64,000 nt of DNA, from positions 62,001-126,000 of the forward strand of contig NZ_VBUT01000004.1 of NCBI RefSeq assembly GCF_005863245.1, read 5' to 3'. Source of the stretch: Nocardia cyriacigeorgica (GTDB lineage Bacteria; Actinomycetota; Actinomycetes; Mycobacteriales; Mycobacteriaceae). The position numbers were made by a program, and so were the translations under genes. Positions 60,965-64,000 of this stretch are shown here, one piece after another (within the stretch, counting starts at the first letter, position 1; each line of letters opens with the position of its first letter). Under the pieces are notes generated by a model. That model was not told where the DNA came from, ran no database searches, and saw nothing but the letters and a program-made list of their open reading frames with translations.

Positions 60965-63844
60965 CTAGTCCGAAACCGCTTTCGCCGCAGACTTCTTCGC
61001 CGGCGCCTTCTTGGCCGCGGTCTTCTTCGCCGTGGTCTTCTTGGCGGCGGTGGCCTTCGCGGCAGTCTTCTTGGCGGGCGCCTTCTTCGTGGTCTTCTTC
61101 GCCGCCTTCTTCACCGGCCCACGCGCCCGGCGATCGGCCAGCAGCTCGGCCGCCCGCTCGTCGGTGATGGATTCGACCTCGTCGCCCTTACGCAGGCTGG
61201 CATTGGTTTCACCGTCGGTGACGTACGGACCGAAGCGACCGTCCTTGATCACCATCGGCTTACCGCTGGCCGGATCGTTGCCGAGTTCGCGCAGCGGGGC
61301 GGCACTGGCTGCCTGCCTGCCACGCCGTTTGGGTTCGGCATAGATCTTCAACGCCTCATCGAGCGTGATGCTGAAGATCTGATCCTCATCGGCCAGCGAA
61401 CGGGAATCGGTGCCCTTCTTCAGGTACGGACCGTAACGCCCGTTCTGCGCGGTGATCTCCTCACCGGAGGCCGGATCGGTGCCCACCACACGCGGCAGCG
61501 ACAGCAGTTTCAGCGCATCGTCGAGGGTGATCGTGGCCAGATCCATGGACTTGAACAGCGATCCGGTGCGCGGTTTCGGCGCCGCCGCCTTCTTCGCGGT
61601 CTTCTTCGCCGGAGCAGGCTCCTCGGCGGGTTCGGGCAGGATCTCGGTGACGTAGGGGCCGAATCGTCCTTCCTTGGCGACGATTTCGTGCCCGGTGGCC
61701 GGATCGACGCCGAGTGAACGGCCCTCCTGCGGCGTCGCGAACAGCTTCTCCGCGACCTCGGGAGTCAGCTCGTCGGGCGGCAGATCGTCGGGCAGGTTCG
61801 CCCGCTGGGAGATCGGATCGCCGTCCGGGTCATCCGGATTGGTGACCATCCGCTCCAGGTACGGACCGTAGCGGCCGACGCGCACCACCACGTCACGGTT
61901 TTCGGCGTCGGTGAAGAGTTTGATCGAGTTGACCTCGCGGGCATCGATATCGTCGAGCCGCTCGCCGACCATCTTCTTCAGTCCGCCCGAGCGCGCGACC
62001 GAGCCGTCGGCGCCGTGGTCGCCGCCGAAATAGAAGCTGGACAACCAGTTTCCGCGCTGCTCACGGCCACCGGCGATGGCGTCGAGATCGTCCTCCATGG
62101 CGGCGGTGAAGTCGAAGTCGACCAGGCGGCCGAAGTGCTCCTCGAGCAAGCCGATCACCGCGAACGCCACCCACGAGGGCACCAGCGCGCTACCGCGCTT
62201 GTAGACGTAGCCGCGATCCAGAATCGTCTTGATGATCGACGAATACGTGGAGGGGCGGCCGATGCCGAGCTCTTCGAGCGCCTTGATCAGCGAGGCCTCG
62301 GTGTAGCGGGCCGGCGGATTGGTGCTGTGCCCGTCCGGGTTCAGTTCCACCGCGGTGACGCCCTGGCCCTCTTCCAGTGCGGGCAGGCGCGATTCGGCGT
62401 CGTCGGACTGGCCGCCGGCCTCCTCGTCGACGCTCTCGACGTAGGCCTTGAGGAAGCCGGGGAAGGTGATGGTGCGCCCGGAGGCGGAGAACACGCATTC
62501 CTCGCCGGTGCCAGCGACGCCGGTGATCCGCAGGGTGAGTGTGGTGCCCCTGGCGTCGGCCATCTGGGAAGCGACCGTGCGCTGCCAGATCAGCTCGTAG
62601 AGCCGGAACTCGTCGTTGTCGAGACGGGAGTGCAGCTCACCGGGGGTGGCGAAGGTATCGCCCGCGGGGCGGATCGCCTCGTGTGCTTCCTGCGCGTTCT
62701 TGACCTTGCGGGTGTACTGCCTGGCCGTGGGATGCACATATTCCGAGCCGTAGAGCTGGGTGGCCTGCGACCGGGCCGCGTTGATCGCCGACTGCGACAG
62801 CGTGGTCGAGTCGGTACGCATGTAGGTGATGTAGCCGTTCTCGTACAGCCGCTGCGCCACCCGCATGGTGCGCTCGGAGGTGAAGCGCAGTTTGCGGCCC
62901 GCCTCCTGCTGCAAGGTCGAGGTCATGAACGGCGCGTACGGCTTGCGGGAGTACGGCTTGGCCTCGGCGGAGGAAACGACCAGGTCGGCGCCGTCGAGCG
63001 CCTCGGCGAGCCGGCGCGCGTACGCCTCGTCCAGCACGACGACACCGGCGTCGGCCTTCAACTGACCATCGGAACCGAAATCGCGGCCCGATGCCACGCG
63101 CGCACCGTCGACGTTGACCAGACGCGCACCGAACGTGCGCGGATTCCCACCGGCCTCGCCGGTATCGCCCGCGTCGAGCTTGGCGGCGATATCCCAGTAC
63201 TCGGCCGACCGGAACGCCATCCGCTCGCGCTCACGCCGCACGATCACCCTGGTCGCGACGGACTGCACGCGGCCCGCCGACAACCGCGGCATGACCTTCT
63301 TCCACAGCACCGGACTGACCTCGTACCCGTACAGCCGGTCCAGGATGCGGCGGGTCTCCTGCGCGTCGACCAGGTCGCTGTCCAGATCCCGGGTGTCGGC
63401 GGCCGCGGCCTGAATGGCGGGCTCGGTGATCTCGTGGAACACCATTCGCCGGACCGGAATCTTCGGCTTGAGGGTTTCCAGCAGATGCCAGGCGATGGCC
63501 TCGCCCTCGCGGTCGGGGTCGGTGGCCAGGTAGAGCTCGTCGGCATCCTTGAGCAGGCTCTTGAGCTCGGTGACCTTGCCCTTCTTATCCGGGCTCACGA
63601 CATAGATCGGCTCGAAATCGTGATCGACGTCGACACCGAGGCGCGCCCAGGGCTGGCCCTTGTATTTGGCGGGCACGTCCGCCGCGCCGCGCGGCAGGTC
63701 CCGGATATGACCGACGGAGGCCTCCACCGTGTAATTGCGGCCCAGATAGGGCGCGATTTTGCGGGCCTTGGTCGGGGACTCGACGATCACGAGACGACGC
63801 AGGGGACGGCCCTGGTCGGCTGCACCGCGGTCTCGTGTTGCCAC
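60965..63844 (-). CDS. topA: DNA topoisomerase I
   Basis: A 959-residue type IA topoisomerase that relaxes negative supercoils. TOPRIM motifs are RLVIVESPTKA and ATDPDREGEAIAWHL; the nucleophile is Tyr341 in GYITYMRTDST; LSAGRVQSVAT is conserved. The C-terminus has repeated topoisomerase C-terminal units (GRFGPYV, GRYGPYL) without zinc fingers, as in mycobacterial TopA, and ends in a Lys/Ala-rich tail (residues about 905-955). Start is uncertain between GTG 63844 and GTG 63856; the former is used. Mtb equivalent Rv3646c. Confidence 0.96.
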   Translation of the reverse strand: MATRDRGAADQGRPLRRLVIVESPTKARKIAPYLGRNYTVEASVGHIRDLPRGAADVPAKYKGQPWARLGVDVDHDFEPIYVVSPDKKGKVTELKSLLKDADELYLATDPDREGEAIAWHLLETLKPKIPVRRMVFHEITEPAIQAAAADTRDLDSDLVDAQETRRILDRLYGYEVSPVLWKKVMPRLSAGRVQSVATRVIVRRERERMAFRSAEYWDIAAKLDAGDTGEAGGNPRTFGARLVNVDGARVASGRDFGSDGQLKADAGVVVLDEAYARRLAEALDGADLVVSSAEAKPYSRKPYAPFMTSTLQQEAGRKLRFTSERTMRVAQRLYENGYITYMRTDSTTLSQSAINAARSQATQLYGSEYVHPTARQYTRKVKNAQEAHEAIRPAGDTFATPGELHSRLDNDEFRLYELIWQRTVASQMADARGTTLTLRITGVAGTGEECVFSASGRTITFPGFLKAYVESVDEEAGGQSDDAESRLPALEEGQGVTAVELNPDGHSTNPPARYTEASLIKALEELGIGRPSTYSSIIKTILDRGYVYKRGSALVPSWVAFAVIGLLEEHFGRLVDFDFTAAMEDDLDAIAGGREQRGNWLSSFYFGGDHGADGSVARSGGLKKMVGERLDDIDAREVNSIKLFTDAENRDVVVRVGRYGPYLERMVTNPDDPDGDPISQRANLPDDLPPDELTPEVAEKLFATPQEGRSLGVDPATGHEIVAKEGRFGPYVTEILPEPAEEPAPAKKTAKKAAAPKPRTGSLFKSMDLATITLDDALKLLSLPRVVGTDPASGEEITAQNGRYGPYLKKGTDSRSLADEDQIFSITLDEALKIYAEPKRRGRQAASAAPLRELGNDPASGKPMVIKDGRFGPYVTDGETNASLRKGDEVESITDERAAELLADRRARGPVKKAAKKTTKKAPAKKTAAKATAAKKTTAKKTAAKKAPAKKSAAKAVSD

Positions 63845-64000
63845 CGGCGAATACACCTTTCCTTCTCGACCCGCGCGCCGCTGTTCGCGTCCGCACGGCT
63901 AGGGCAAATAGTGGCGATGTCGTATATCGCTACCAGACACGTTTATACCTTGACGCTGCGCGTGGTCGAGTGGTTGCGATCGGAACCACCGAGCGTACGC
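63845..64000. other. topA upstream region (window end)
   Basis: Contains AT-richer patches on the minus strand (TATAAACG, GATATACG) and an inverted GCGAT/ATCGC pair, plausible topA promoter material. No gene visible before the window ends. Confidence 0.45.

Noticed and set aside
1..64000. CRISPR array or insertion sequence
   Set aside because: No regularly spaced repeats and no transposase motifs were found on reading both strands.

Overview
The window is high-GC actinobacterial chromosome, almost certainly from a mycolic-acid actinomycete of the Nocardia/Rhodococcus type. The evidence is strongly G/C-ending codons, many GTG/TTG starts, an Lsr2 nucleoid protein, a ClpC1-type chaperone, a tRNA-Thr(CGU), a SAM-IV riboswitch, and a gene order matching Mycobacterium tuberculosis Rv3596c-Rv3610c (clpC1, lsr2, lysS, coaX, panD, panC, folK, folB, folP, folE, ftsH), Rv3624c-Rv3628 (hpt, tilS, zinc protease, dacB, ppa) and Rv3644c/Rv3646c (DNA polymerase III delta prime, topA). 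I see no insertion sequence, integrase, prophage or CRISPR array.

Layout. 1-8.3 kb holds accessory and stress genes: the end of a CbtA-like cobalt transporter, an OsmC peroxidase, an AHSA1-fold protein, a SugE/azoreductase pair divergent from a TetR regulator, and an ABC-2 exporter divergent from an unusual two-component system. 8.3-17 kb holds clpC, a lipase, an FHA-HTH regulator, lsr2, lysS and a cysteine dioxygenase-rhodanese pair that appears to lie behind a cysteine-rich leader peptide and attenuator. 17-27.4 kb is one long minus-strand vitamin block: coaX, panD, panC and a DUF2520 reductase-like gene (pantothenate/CoA), then folK-folB-folP-folE (folate), with ftsH upstream. Most of these genes overlap by 4 nt, so co-translation is likely. 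27.7-38.9 kb is variable: PH-like, DUF1266 and DUF2277 proteins, a PucR regulator divergent from an aldehyde dehydrogenase-SDR pair, a LysR regulator, an amidase and a membrane Ser/Thr kinase with a DFN motif. 38.9-44 kb returns to the conserved core (hpt, tilS, zinc metalloprotease, dacB, ppa).

44-60 kb is again accessory. Its centre is a 1309-residue Pls/PosA-type nonribosomal peptide synthetase (adenylation domain, carrier domain, six membrane segments, three tandem C-terminal beta-helix domains) translationally coupled to an M1 aminopeptidase. I read its adenylation-domain specificity residues as a lysine-like code, so the pair may make and trim an isopeptide-linked polylysine or related polymer. 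Next to it is a class-V aminotransferase gene behind a clear SAM-IV riboswitch. An ArsR/ArsI-CadI pair with paired operators, a hydrolase, an XRE regulator, tRNA-Thr and an HxlR/oxidoreductase pair follow. 59.5-63.8 kb is core replication and topology (delta prime, topA).

Many genes look leaderless, with a TANNNT -10 box ending 6-7 nt before the start codon. Operator candidates are reported as sequence symmetry only; no binding or expression has been tested. Coordinates of starts are my choice between in-frame ATG/GTG/TTG codons, and the reasons are given where they matter.
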